A stretch of DNA of 64,000 bases, from the NCBI GenBank assembly GCA_032433765.1, contig JAVIAB010000160.1, forward strand, positions 11,971,436 through 12,035,435, given 5' to 3'. Shown piece after piece: positions 10,501 through 25,500 of this stretch. The DNA is from Megaustenia siamemsis (Eukaryota; Mollusca; Gastropoda; Stylommatophora; Ariophantidae). The notes beneath the pieces were generated by a model. That model saw nothing but the letters and a program-made list of their open reading frames with translations. It searched no databases and had not been told where the DNA came from. Numbering within the stretch: position 1 is the first letter of the stretch; every line of letters begins with the position of its first letter. The position numbers and the translations under genes were made by a program.

Positions 10501-13500
10501 TACATAACATATTATTGTTAAGTATCAGATCAGTAGTCTACTGTCTAGTATGAGTCATGACTAAGTGAGACACTTTTCCATCCCAAATCATATGAAGAGA
10601 AACTAAAACTTGAAAAGTCAGAAAAGCAAAAAAATCATTAAAGTAACAGGCTGCAAAGGCCAGCAAGAGCAAGACCCACCTGGTCAGACTAGAGCGGCAG
10701 TGGTTGGCAACCAAGGAAAGGAATAACAATAAAATTTAATTGTTATGTAATAATGATAATTGTGTTTATTTTATGGGACCATTAATTGATACACTACATT
10801 CACTATAATGTAATGTAGTGTGTAATGTAAAGATTAAATTAGTCTGAATAGTAAGAAAACAGAAGCAATGGTCATATCGAAGAAACAATCATCACCTTCA
10901 TACAAGATAAAAATAAACGGGACAAATCTGAAACAAGTACAGAGTGTCAAAATACTTGGGCACAATAACATCAGATGGACGATGCATCACAGAAATAAAA
11001 AGCAGAATAACTAAGGCCAAAATAGCATTTCAGAAAATTAAAAACATCTTATACAAGTCTATGTCAATAGAAGTAAGAAAGAGAGTTCGTCTGTGCTATA
11101 TAGAACCAGTAGCGACCTATAGAAGTATATGATGGACAGTAGATAAACAAAAGAAAAGACACTTTGAGGCCACAGAGATGGGATTTCTCAGAAGAATGTT
11201 GAAAGTTCCCAGAAGAGCTAAAAAGACCAATGATGACATTCTTAAAGAGGCTAACACATAAAAGAAGCTCGCAAAAAACATCAGAAAGTAACAATAAATA
11301 TTTTTCGGGCACATCATGAGAAGAGGAAGGTTGGAATACTTGGTTATAACTCTAGCAAAATACAGGGAAAGAATACTAGATAGCTTGGTGTCATGGCATG
11401 GAAAACTGTCACCAACAGAATTGATATGATGCATGGTGGATATAAGATTGTGGAAGGACATGATTGGCCAAACTAATCGGTATGGCACATGATGATGAAA
11501 AAATATTCAAAGGCCAATAATTTTCATTTCAAAATAATGTATTTCACATACCTCTGTTTTAGCATGACTAGAAGTGTCGCTAACCATTCTTCTTGAAATT
11601 TTGCACAAAGTAATTTAAAGTTTTACAAAATACACTTTATTTGATGCATTTATATCCACAAATAATTTTCAAAGAACTATAAAGCAGAAACTGAGACTCC
11701 CGAAGATGCGGCAAAAAAAGGCTATCCAGTACAAAAATAATGTACACAAGAAATTGGTGGTACTGACCAATGCACTGTCAATCCTAACAGCTCCAAAAAA
11801 CCCAGGTAACAGTGATTTAGATGACTTGAGAACAACCCTAGACCAACTGTGCAATAACTTCCAATGAGTGGCTATCCAGTGGATACCAACACACTGCAAT
11901 ATACAAGGAATGAATGTGTAGACAAACTAGGTAAGGAGGGAGGGAGATTATCACAAGAGAACCATCTGGTCAGCTATGATGAAGTCAAATTCATCATCAA
12001 AGGCCAGTACCATGAAAAATATAAACAAGAACACCCAAAGTATAATGAGAGAGATGGATACCTCTAACTATATAGGGGGGATCAAGTCATCATACTTCGC
12101 CTTAGCATTGGCCACAACAGAATGAGAAACCACACGTTCACCAAACTCAAAATATTAACTACCAGTCAGTGCCTCCATACAATGGATAACATGACAACTA
12201 AACACGTTCTACAGGATTTCCCCAAGCACATAGACCTGAGGAGGACAATGTGGCCCATGTTCACCTCCCTGAAAGAGAAACTCTATGGGTCAACTGAATC
12301 ACTGAAACAAGATAAGAGAGTCCAGAATCTTAGTCTGAATGAATCATGATCACAGAAGTCCACAAATAATGAAAGTATGCTCAAGAAGTAGTAGTGGGTG
12401 TAGCCATTATTTGTCAGCAATGAAGATTAATTTAAATTGCACATTTTTGAATGTCTATGTTAATACCATGCTTGGTATCAAGAGGAAGTACTTATACAAA
12501 CTCTTCTAGCTATCAAATACACGTATTGGGGGATATAAATAGAAAATTTGCTCTTTATGGACAAAATATTCAACCACACCCATCAGAACCGATGTGTCGG
12601 TTAATGGCCCGATATATCTTCACCAGCGAACTGATGTATCGGTTTATGGTCCAGAATGTATTCATTGGAACATTGGTTATTGACAAGAAAGATATAATAT
12701 CTCTTAGTGATCACCATTTGGTTGAAGTAATGATGTAGCTATTATCAGGAAACTGCAAGAATCAGGTGTGAGACAAGGGAATGGTTGAAGGGATTTGTAA
12801 GAGTTGTCTTGTAACCTGGGTTGTGCAGAGAATAAGCTCATTAATAGTTCATAACTGTCATCAGGTACATGAAGAAGAGCTTACTGTTGTTACATGACTG
12901 TTCCAGCAACAGGGCACTGAGCCTGTTCAAGTGAGCAAGGATGAAAGAGGAAAGGCAATCCTTGCCACCAGAATGACACTGATAATGTCTTATGTGTGAG
13001 GCTTGCAGAAGATTAGAAGCTGTTAACAGTAATTGAATAATGACAAGTAATTTGTTTAATTTCTCTAGAGTTTCTATGAATTCATCAACTATTAACTAAA
13101 CTGTAATCTAGTATCTATATTTCACACTAAGATTCATCAACTATTAACTAAACTGTAACCTAGTATCTATATTTGACACTATGATTCAGCACTTGAAATT
13201 GTTAGAACTATGATACTAGTGATTTCATTTCTTTCAAATTTTCTTTAATTTTCAGGTAAAGTTTGAAGAGAAGAAAAAGCGGAAGCAGGAGGAAGAAGAG
13301 ATGGGTGATAAGGTAGTTGAACTAATGTTGTCATCGAACTTGATGGTTCTTGATTCTAATGTTATTTGTGTGTGTGTTGTATAGTTTATTTATTGTATCA
13401 GCTTACTCATACCATGTCAAAACTGAATTAGCAGTTTATTTTTAGTTGCCCCTGCACACTGCCCTTGCAAGCAAGTATTCAGTATAATAGAATGTCTGTA

Positions 13501-16500
13501 TATAATTGGTTATTGGTTATGGAAGGCCTCGGTATCACAACAAACGAATTAAAATCCATAATTGCTCAACCGCCCGTGCCAGTGGAATCATCCGAATTAC
13601 TAACTCATCTCCCAAACAAAGAAAGGTAACTGTAGTCCCCATCGTAGCAGTCTCAGCACACGCCAAAAGACATAAGGCGAAACCGCGCAGAAAGTGAACA
13701 CAGCCATCTGTTCCCTGTCATACGATATCATCATTCATCGTAAACAAGTGGGATATCGAAGCAGGATCAAAACGGATGAGACACACAGCTCACGGTGTGC
13801 ACAGAGCACTTAACTCAGTAGCTCCTGCAACAAGCCGAACTTGGAATATGAGGAAACTGCAAGAAGGAGCACTTTTCAGACATAGCCTTCAATGGTTCCT
13901 GCCGCCTATCCACCATATACCATGGGAGTTTACGTCCTCCCGAAAATGATGTATATAATTACTTTGCATCATTTATTTGTTTTATTTTGTTTATTTTCCT
14001 ATTTTCAATTGATCATCTTTTTTGGGTAATAAATAGATAAATACAGCACTGTGTAAAAGAGGTGTCTTGTAGAAGTAAAGTTAACAATTAAAGTGGGTTT
14101 TGAACAATAATAAATACTAGAATAGCATAGTGAAGAATGTTGGCAAATAAAGAGATATGACACCATATTTGAGCAAGAAGAAGTCAAACTGCTGTTTTCC
14201 ATGTGAAAAAATGCACTGGATGTAATATCTTACAGAGTATTTGTATTTATCCATGTTCATTAAAAATGTGTCGACAAGAAAATAACACTGAATAATATAT
14301 TCTTATATATATTAAAAGTCTAATTGTTTTAATAATGGGATCATTTCTGTAAAATAACAAATCTTAATGGAAAGTAACGATTGTAATGACAGTTTCAGAA
14401 TTTAAGCTTTTATGGGGGGCAAAAACATTAGAATGAAATTGTAAAAGTTAACTTGATGCACTCACCAATAATGTCTGCATTATTGTTTACTGGAACGGCT
14501 TGGACACTTACAAGGAGAGAAAAAAAATGGGGGGCCTCGGTAGCCTAGTTGGGAAAACCACTCGACTGGGCTACCGATGTTCGGACAACCTGTGTTCAAT
14601 TCCCGCTGGAAGCAGTGTGACTTGTACTCGTGGTTGGAAAAAATAATACCTCCATGGTCAACCCAGCCGTTGGCAGAAATTGGTACCAGGGTATTTCTCT
14701 GGGAAGGTGAGGAATGTTGCATCGTGAGTTTTGATGCTTGAAGCGACACTATCCAGAATTCTCCGAACACTTCTGAATAGGAGGCCGAGCACATATGTGT
14801 GAAAACTCGCGTACTAAAACGCCGGTTCAAGTCATGTACTTTACCCTTTACTTTAGAGAGAGAAAATATCTTGGTGGTAAAGATAATACTGAATAATCAG
14901 AAAGTCAAGTTTTTATAAAAGGTAGCATTCATTCTTAGACATTTCTCTTGTAATCCTTACGATGTCTTCACTATTGAAATTAAGTCTTCTATTTTGTATA
15001 TATCAGTTTTCTTCATGTCTAACTTTTATAACAATCTTTGGGTTTGAAACATATATATCTGTTAATGTGTCAACATAAAACTAATTTATGATCCATTTGT
15101 CTATAATTTGCATTGTTAAACATTCGTGTGTTGTAGAATGTGTGTGTATGTGTTTTTTTTATTTTTGTAATATTTAAAATTGCTAGTTTTCTTTTGGGAG
15201 TAGTGTAGCAGCTAGTGAACTAGACTTCTGAGAACAAGATGTCAAGTTTGTACCTGGTCAACAGCTTCTAGGTTCACCCAGCCTTAAATGAATACCAGAT
15301 TTTTCTGGGAAAGTCAGCACTGGCATTTATTGACCCCATTTCTGAAAAGTGTGTTTATTGTTGTTAATGACAAATTTTGAAAACTATTCCCTTTGCTGAA
15401 CAGGGTTCTTCCTTCTTATGGGCTTATCTTTACACTTCTTGTATGACTCACAAAAATAGGTAACAGTAATTTATTACATCTTGTCTTTTTTAAAAAAACT
15501 ATTCAGGCACCACCAAAGAAAAAACCCAAGACAATAGAAAACATGCGAATACCAGATGAAACAATGGTTGATCCCAGCAATGAAGAAGTAAGCAGCTATT
15601 TAGATTGGGTTTGTTTGATTGGTTACATGCAAGATTATTTAAAAAAATATGGATTAGTTATTGTTGTTTGTAAAAATGTGTTGTAAATAGTATTATGTCT
15701 TAGAAATATTTACAGAAATTAAAAATAATAAATCTGTAGCTTTAAATGTGTTTGAAATATTTACATAAATTAAGAATAATTGATTTTGGAATATCATATG
15801 TTTTAGAAATATGAACTGGGGATTATAATTTTTTATTTATCATTTTAAAAAGAAACACTAAAATGTTTATTCACATTTTAATCATAGTGAACATTTGTTA
15901 TTTTTACTAATTTTAAAAATATGAAAGTGTTGATATTGTGTCACAACTAGAGGATATATATTAATGTGTACATGCTTCTATTAATTTATCTATTGGTGTT
16001 TGTGGTTTTACTCAGTTGCAGATAAGTCTTCAGGTTGATGAGATGGCTCCTTACTTCAGCCACGAGACAACACCAAAGATCTTAATTACTACTTCAGACC
16101 GACCAAAAAAGGTTTGAACATTCACTTTTTTAGTTTTTGAATTACATGTTGCCTGTTAAGTCACTAATTTAAAAATAAAGTTTATCATTGCATCCAGCGA
16201 TGGAGCTGAGTGTGGTCAGCAACCCACAGCTGATTTACTGCACCTGCCTGAACGGGCAAACAACAGAACTGTTCGAAGAGGGAATGCAACTCTACTTCAA
16301 AATGCTGTGTTGAAACCTGATATGTTGGGCCAAAAGGCACAAATAACCCACAACACAACTACACCCACTTAACATCCTTTTAAGAGTGAATGATCACATT
16401 GCTGGAAGACCTTATAGTCTGTTGCTTGATGTGTGATGGTCTAATGACCAAACCTGGGAGGGCCGACCATCTAAGGGCAGAATCCCCCTACAGTAAAAGA

Positions 16501-19500
16501 CAATCTGCTGTCTTGCAGGAAGATTGAGGACAATCAAAGGCTAAGGAAAGCAAACCTGAATAAAATGTTGGCAGAAATCGGATGCACTGGGCCACTGGCA
16601 CAAAACACAGTCCAACGTTTTAACAGGTATTCAATCAGAATGGATCTAACAGACTCTAATTATGGTGTTCTGTCTGTGGAGTACCCCCAGGCAGGTGGAA
16701 TGCAATATTGTCCACACCACCTCCCTGGAAGATAAACTATATGGGGTAATCGAATCACTTAAACAGACAGCTGACTTCATGAGCGAGTCTGGAATCCTAC
16801 TCTGATTGAGTCTTGATCGCAGAGAGAGAGAGTGAATGCCAAAGGACTATCCATTCCTTTCTTTAGTCTTTGGGTGAATCCCAGAAGGTAGGTAGCGGTT
16901 GATAAGTTAATTTAACAGGCATATGTTCATTTGTCTCTTGGGCCGAAGGGCACATGGCAGAAGTTATAGTTCTCCATGATTGACTATTTGCTGCTAGTTC
17001 TTGTAGTTGTTGGTTGTCTCTTAGTCCCATGGCTGAGCCTTCCCTAGTAATTGTTCTGCATAGCGATTCTCTGGGTCTATCTTTTTTTCTTTTACCAGAT
17101 AGTTTCCACATGAATACCTGACAGGGAAGTCTATCTTCATTCATTGTCAGCACATGACTGATATATTTCCTTCAATAATCCCTTCTTTTAAAATTCAACA
17201 TGTATTCTTGTTTTGATCCATCTCTTATCTGTTTTTTTTTTTCAAATGTGTTCTTTCCTTATGTTTGAGATCCTACAAAATTTGTTTTTAAAGGCATTTA
17301 ATTTCCTATCTAAAGTCTTTGTGTATTTCCAACTTTCACGTCCATAAAAATCAGCACTGGTACCACACAGGAGTTGGACAGTTCAAGTTTTGTTCGTTAA
17401 AAGGCATACCAAAAAACAATAATGAGTGCACATTGCTAATTTGAAGAACTGTTGATGTTTTAACAAAATTTTTTATGTTAAACTTTGAAATTTGTGTTCA
17501 TTGGCATAAAATTACTTGTTAAACCTGGCCTTCCAGGCAGTGAAGCCTCAGTGTTTAGTGTGCTCGCTACTTACCAGAAAGTTCAAGGTTTGATTCCCAG
17601 ATGTAGTGAATTCTTTTTTTCCAGACTAACAAGTCTTCACCCAGCCTCTAAAATTGAGTACCAGTGAGTTTTCTTGGAAGTAAAGGTGACTTTGTGTGAT
17701 GCTCACATCACCCAGAAATGTGGTGTGGTCATGGAAAGATATGGTCACTAACACCATATTCTTTCTTCTGTGATCATGGCTCATTCAGACTAGGATTCCG
17801 GACTATCTTATGAAGGCAGTCTGTTTCAGTAATTCGGTTGGCTCATAGAGTTTCTCTTCCATGGAGGTGGACATGGGCCATATTTACCTCCTCAGGTCTG
17901 TGTACTGGGGGCATCCTGTAGAACATGTCTTGTGCCATGTCATCCAGGGTACAGTGGCATTGGCTGGTAGTTCCTATTTTGAGTTTAGTGCACCATATTC
18001 TGCTTACACCTAGGAAAGCATGGAGGGAACCTTTACTTTACCCAGTCAGTAAATGCAAATACTCTCTCTGTGATTGTGAAGTAGAACATGAAGCGAGGAC
18101 TGGCAGAACCAGTTACTGTGCTTTGTTGTTGTGACTCTTGTCTCGCATTGAAAGATTTGACTATCAAGTTCAAACACCAGTAAAGTCTCTGTCTCTGTGA
18201 GTCACAGTTATCATCAAGTACCGGGCCTGCTGGCGTAGGTGATCATGTCTCTCCACAACTTTCGATCTTGACAGTTAATCATTTCTGTTGTTGACTTTCT
18301 GCCAAGCTATTCTCTTAAGCTGTCTGGTATCATTTCTCTTTGCTTCCCTCTATCTCTTTGTCCCTCAAGTTTCCCAGTTGTTACAATATATTCCAGCTGT
18401 TCTCTTCTCATTACATGGCCAACAAATGATGATTTTTTTCTTCCTAATATTGGAAATTAGCTCTCTTTTTGCTTTGGCCTCTTTCAGAACATTTTCATTA
18501 CTCTTCTTAGCTGTCCATGGTATTCTCAACATTCTTCTGTAAAACCATATTTCTACAGACTCCAGTGATTTTCTTGTCTGTTGTCCTATTGTCCATGATT
18601 CACATCCATATGTTAAGACTGGCTCTACATAACATTTAAGAACTCTTTTTCTTGTTTCTATTGTCAAAAATGGATTTCATGGTCTCTTCCTCTTGTACAT
18701 CTTCCGTCTGAGGTTAACAAAGTTCCCAAATATTTAAATTCATTTAACTGTTTTAATATTGTTCCACTTGTCTTTATTTTGCACTGAGGTGATGTCTTTT
18801 TCTTTGTTGTTACCATTACTTCTGTCTTTTTGCTATTAAGGCTGAGTCCTTTATTTTTGCTTTCTTTCACTATAATGTCCAACATTTCTTGTAACTCATT
18901 TTACTCTCAGCTATTAAGACTGTATCATCAGCATACCTTAGATTATTTATATTATGACCTCCAATTGTTATTCCAGGCATGATCCTTATGGATCTTAAAA
19001 TAATCTCACTATAAATATTAAACAAATCTGGTGACAGCACACAATCTCGTCTAACACCCTGTTTTATTTGTTGAAACATTCCCAATTGGTTTCCAATTCT
19101 TATGGCCGCTGTTTGTTGCCAGTACATGTTCTTTATTATTCTTAGATCTTTGCTGTTTACATTTATGCCTTCAAAAATTTTGATTATTTCTTGGTGCTTT
19201 ACTTTGTCAAATGCTTTGGTATAATCTATGAAACATAGGTATAGATCTGTTTTCACCTCTATGGCTACTTTCTACTAAAGATCTTATGATGTATATCTTG
19301 ATATCTATATGAGATCTTATGATGTATATGTCATAGTTATATGATACAAAAATTACCACCACTTAATTGTTACATTTAGGGTTCAGAAAATAAGATATTC
19401 TTTGAAGTTTTGCTACACAGCTGTGTGGTTACCTACAATGACTTGAGAATCAGATGCTGTCATCATTTCCTGGGTTAGATTAGATTTATGGATTCAAATT

Positions 19501-22500
19501 CAACCCCATCGTGCCATGCCTACAGATTTGTTATTGAAATTCAATCCCATTGTGCCATGCCTACAGATTTGTTATTGAAATTCAACCCCATCGTGCCATG
19601 CCTACAGACGTGTTATGTTATCTTTGACACGGTGGCTGTAAGTCCATCGATTCAGCCATATGTTTGACTTCTGCTTAGCATAGTTTTGACTAATCTGCGT
19701 TACAAAGGTTTTTTTTATGTTAGCGTCGACAGCCAAAGAAATTTCCTCGTCATAATAAAAATGGAATGAATTTCTTGAAAATTCGTTAATCGAAAAAAAG
19801 AAAAACCATTGCCTTTTATACAATACTGTAGTATTTTTAACAGTGCGCACGTTTGTGTCTGATCCAGTATCAAAGGTAACAAATCCAACATTCAGTAGTC
19901 ACTGGAAGTAGTAATTTGGAATGGGGGGGGGGGGGAGACTGTTTGCACGCAGCAAACTGTCCAATTTAAAGAATTGTATTTTGAGGTGGTAATTTTGACA
20001 ACTGTGTCATAATCTAGGGTAAACTAAAAAGTGTTTATTTATTTATCAATATATTTTTCTTCAATTTTTCTTTCTCTTTTTGTTGCTTTTTCCAATGTTT
20101 AGATGGCTGCAATTTGTTATAAGTCCTTCCAGCAATACTTCTTTCCCCCCTGTTCTGTATATGATGTTTAGGTTAACAAAATATTAATCTTTCCACAGAA
20201 GACCAACAGCTTTTGCAAAGAGTTGAAGAAAGTCATACCAAACTCATTTATTAAGTACAGACGAGGACTTGACCTCAAGAAAATTATACCTCAGGCTGTT
20301 GCTAGGGATTTTACTGATCTTATTGTTGTTAATGAGGATGCTGGAGAACCAAGTATCTTTTTTTAGAAAAGTTATACAGCAGTGACATATTTAACTCTTG
20401 AGTTGGTCATGTAGAATGTAGTCTATGTGACAAGGCAAAATGTAGTCTATGTGACAAGACATTAACTAAAACAAACAAAAGAAAACTATTTTCTATTGTC
20501 AATCTGACTGAGATTCAAAGCGACTAAGATTTAATAGCATTTAACTCTTTAAAAGGAAATAGCAAAATAGTTGCAACCATGAAAATACAAATGAAAAACA
20601 ATCTTTTACCATGGCTAATTGTATGTTACTTCCCTTAGATAGGGGAGATCATCACATTTGAAAACTGGAACAGTAACTCTTTTCATTTAGAGTCATTTGC
20701 TGTGAACATGTTTGTATGTGTGGGTCAGTGACAGCTACACTAACACCTAACTTCACTACCGAGGGGCAATAGCAAACATATTGCCACATATACCTAACAA
20801 ATGTTTCATTTTTATTCAGAAAGCATGTTTTTATGTCCCTTTAGTTCCAATTTCAATTATGCAAATGGAAAAAATAACTTTTAACCATTTGTAAGTAATG
20901 GTTCCCTCCATGCCTTTCTAGGTGTGTGGCAAATATAGTGTTAGTGACCATATTTTTCTATGACTACAGCACATTTTTGGGTGCTATGGTTGGTATCACG
21001 CCAGGCCACTTTTACTTCCAAGAAAAAAATCTCTGGTACCCATTTTTAGAGACTAGGTGAACACCGAAGCATTGTCGGTCTGATAATAAGCCGCCACTTA
21101 TGGGGATCAAATCCTGACATTTCTGTTCAAGAAGCGAGTGCACTAGCCACTGAGGTTCCTCAACCATTTGTACTTTGTACTTTTTTTCTGCGTTTTATAT
21201 GGTTAACAATTGTCTGTGGGGAATACAATAAAAAAAGAAATCCCCATCTCTCATTCCCCCAATAATTATCATAATTCATGTTTCTCCTATCCTCCCCCAA
21301 CTTTTGACCGTTTAAGTGTATTTGCTATTACACATTAATTTTTAAAAAATCTTATTTCACTAAACACAATAAACTCATTTACATAAGTAAATGCTTTTGT
21401 TAGTTAAAAGTTATAACTTGACATTACAGAGTGGAAGTGTGTCCGTGGATAGTTTTTAAAAAAAAATCTATATAGTGAAATGTGTTTTTGTTCATCAGTC
21501 ATATATTTAGAACTTGTCCGCAGAAATTGATCTTACGAGTATATAACATATTTGATTGACATACATACCTTTATTCTACGTGTTATCTTATTTAAGATGA
21601 ATAGAAAACAAATTTATAATTTTATCCAAAATTAACTTTTTTGGGTCTTGACATGAAATGTCTTTTATATAAAATAAACAAACCTTGACTAGTAAAGATG
21701 GCATTGTGTTGTGTCACCTGCCAGATGGACCCACTGCTGAGTTCAAGTTGATGAACGTTAAATTGTGCAAGGATTTAAAGGTGATTATTTTATCTCCTTT
21801 TTTTTTTTAATCATTCAGCAGTGGCAGTATTTTTGTTAACGTGTTTGAGATTTCCTTTAAAGTTTTTTTCACAGAGCTCATTAGTTTTGAAAAAATGCAG
21901 TCTCAGTTGGGTGTATATCGTTAATCGACAATGTACAGTTAATTTTGTAGATTGTTCTCTATCTTCAGATTACAGTTTAACTTGTAGATTTGTCCTCTAT
22001 CTTCAGATTACAGTTAATCTTGTAGATTGTTCTCTATCTTCAGATTACAGTTAATCTTGTAGATTGTTCTCTATCTTCAGATTACAGTTAATCTTGTAGA
22101 TTGTTCTCTATCTTCAGATTACAGTTAATCTTGTAGATTTGTCCTCTATCTTCAGATTACATTTAATCTTGTAGATTTGTCCTCTATCTTCAGATTACAG
22201 TTAATCTTGTAGATTGTTCTCTATCTTCAGATTACAGTTAATCTTGTAGATTGTTCTCTATCTTCAGATTACAGTTAATCTTGTAGACTATGCTTTCTCC
22301 ATCTTCAATGTAAAGCTAATATTGTAGACTAAACTCTCTCCGTCAGTCAGTGATGACAGCTAAGATATAGTCAGAAAACAATCTTATTTCAGTATTTCTT
22401 AAATAATGAACTATTATTGAAACAAACTAAAGATCTCTGTCAAAAGTGAAAACTTTGTTTTCTCTTAAGAGCATGTGAGGAGGATTTTGAAAAAAAAAGT

Positions 22501-25500
22501 GAAATTAGAGCTATTTAAAAAAATAATGATTACACACATGAGGACTCAGAGCAAATTAAGATTCCTCTTTAAAAGATTATTTTTACTAACTGGCTGTCAA
22601 AGCATACCATTCATGTTTATATGTTTTGTTCTATATGTACTTTTGTCTAGTAATCCACCATACTAATTTTTCCTTCCTTCCAATGAAAATCTTGTTTTAG
22701 CTCCATAGCCGCTCTGTTTTAAACACATCTTTGAATCCAAGTACATTCTTATTTATTTAATTGTTCTCTAAAACATTGCAGAGACTTGGTCAGATGACAG
22801 ATCATTTCCCAGAAGTTAATGTGCACAATTTCGGCACGAGGCTCGGTGTCACTATTGGCAGAATGTTGACATGTTTGTTTCCCAATAAACCAAACTATCA
22901 TGGTCGCAGGGTCGTGACCTTTCATAATCAGAGAGATTACATCTTCTTCAGACACCATAGGTGAGTATGTTTAGCTGTAGGTTACAGCCCCTATCCTGTA
23001 TGGCATGTCTGTACGACACCTTCAAAAAAGTTGTGAACATTCATTTGTTACATTTGGAGGTCGGAAAGTAAGATTTTCTATGAATTTTTGCTACACAGCT
23101 TTATGTTTACCCAAGAAGAGATATGGGAAACAGATGTGGGAATCAGATGCGGTAATGAGATATGGTAATCATTTCCTGGCTTAGGTTTGGTTTATGGTAA
23201 TCATAGATTTACGGCCAAAAATTGGAACGTATGGCATAGTGGCTGACAGAGGTATTACTTTTTCTATTAACACATTGGCCGTCAATCCAGCCCTTATGTT
23301 AGGCTTCCTCTTAGCATCATCTGCTGCCTATCCCATGCTACAAAGGTTTGATGTCTATAAATAATAAATATAAAAAAATTTCTCTTGTCATAAGGAAAAA
23401 AATGAATTTCTTGAAAATTGGCGAGATTTATATTTAAAGGTGTTTTTTACAAGACCTTTGTAATTTTTACATGGTGGTCGGAAAAAAAATAAATATCAAA
23501 CATCGAAGGAAACCAATCCAACATTCAGGGTCACTGGAAGCTCATGGAAGCATTAATTAGGAAGGTATAGGGAGGGTGGAAGTGTTTGCCTGCAGTAAAC
23601 CGCTGAATCCCAAGAATTTATATTTTGAGTTCATAATTTTTATGAAGTTTTTTGTAATCTCAGGTTAAATAAAATGAGAGAAAGAAACCCACAGATTTTG
23701 CAATAACTTTACAGTTTAAAAAAACACTGAAAAGACAGCTCAATATAGAATAAGACCTTCACCTGGATGATGAATGATGCAAGGTACATCAATTTGAAAG
23801 GATAACTGATTGCTTTGCTGAACTGGCAGTTGAAATGACAGCAGCAGTAACAAAGTGTAAATGGATTATTTTTTAAAACACAAGTAAAGAAATGAAAAAT
23901 GTCTATATATCTTTTTATTGGTTCTTTGGGATGTGGAATTGTGTAAACCTGGACTGTGAAGTAGTAACTATGTCTGACTGCTTCTTTGACAGGTACCATT
24001 TCAGAGATGCAGAGAAAGTCAGTTTGCAAGAGCTTGGTCCAAGGTTTATTTTGCGTCTCCGGTCCTTGCAGAAAGGAGTTTTTGATTCAAAGTTTGGCAT
24101 GTACGTATGGACTCACAAGGTAAATATTTTGTTTTTAATGGGGACAATGAGAAATAAAGGGAGCAATGAGGATTTCTTTGGACTTTCTCATTCAGCTAAA
24201 TTCATAGCTTTTAAATTTATTTTGTTCTTATATGTAGGGCTATCACTGTGGTAATGTCCATTAGCACTCCAATCTCTTGCCTGATTATGTATTTTTTGAC
24301 AATTGAACTGTCGTTTAGCACATTAACCCATAATTATGATACCTATCTGTGACTAATGTGTTTATGATACCGTAGTGAAAATTACCATCACTTAAATGTA
24401 ACATAAGGTGCTCTAAAAATAGTAATTATTCTGAACTTTTTGACACACAGCTGTGTGTTCACATTATTGGTTATTGGTTATGGAAGGCCTCGGTATCACT
24501 GCAAACGAATTAAAATCCATAATTGCTCAACCGCCCGTGCCAGTGGAATCATCCGAATTACTAACACATCTCCCAAACAAAGAAAGGTAACTGTAGTCCC
24601 CATCGTAGCAGTCTCAGTACACGCCAAAAGACATAAGGCGAAACCGCGCAGAAAGTGAACACAGCCAACTGTTCTCTGTCATACGATATCATCATTCATC
24701 GTAAACAAGCAGGATATCGAAACAGGATCAAAACGAATGAGACACACAGCTCACAGTGTTCACATTAGTTGAGACACATGGACATTACCTGGCTTAGTTT
24801 GATTTATGACCTGAGTTAGGCCCTATGTACTGGACATGTTACAATGTCTATCGGTACGATCGCTGTCAGTATGTTCAGCTACCTCATCCACTGCGTTTCC
24901 CAAGTTTAAATGTGTTGTTTTGATGTCAGCAATTTCTTGACAATTTGTGGGGGTGGGTGTCCTAGGTGAGTAGAAACAAATTCATCATTCAGAGGTGTCC
25001 TGAAGTAGTAATAGTACACGGAAAGGGTGTGTTTGACTACAGCAAAATGTCAAATTTTGAAGCATTTGCTTTTTGATGTGGAAATTTGTACAACAGTATC
25101 GTAATCTAAGGTGAAATAAATTAATAGCTAGCAGCTTAAACTAGACGTTAAATAAATAAATAGCTAGCAGCTTAAACTAGACATTAAATAAATAAATAGC
25201 TAGCAGCTTAAACTAGACATTAAATAAATAAATAGCTAGCAGCTTAAACTAGACATTAAATAAATAAATAGCTAGCAGCTTAAACTAGACGTTAAATAAA
25301 TAAATAGCTAGCAGCTTAAACTAGACGTTAAATAAATAAAAGGTAAAGGTAAAGTACGAGACTTGAACCGGCGTCTTAGCACGCGAGTATATACCCATAT
25401 GTGCTCGGCCGCCTATCCAGAAATGTTCGGATATTTCTGTATAGTGTAGCCTCAAGCATCGAAACTCAGATGCGAAGCGACATTCCTCACCTTCCCAGGA

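Noticed and set aside
21725..21780. RPF1 exon 6 starting at 21725
   Set aside because: My first reading used the better-looking acceptor CCTGCCAG. Family comparison shows the 27 bases before it encode the conserved NGIVLCHLP segment, so 21698 is preferred; the short form is kept as a possible isoform.
24120..24254. Coding extension of RPF1 exon 8 into the intron
   Set aside because: The frame stays open past AAG|GTAAAT, but family homology stops exactly at the donor and resumes at 29922 with [13 protein letters not shown].
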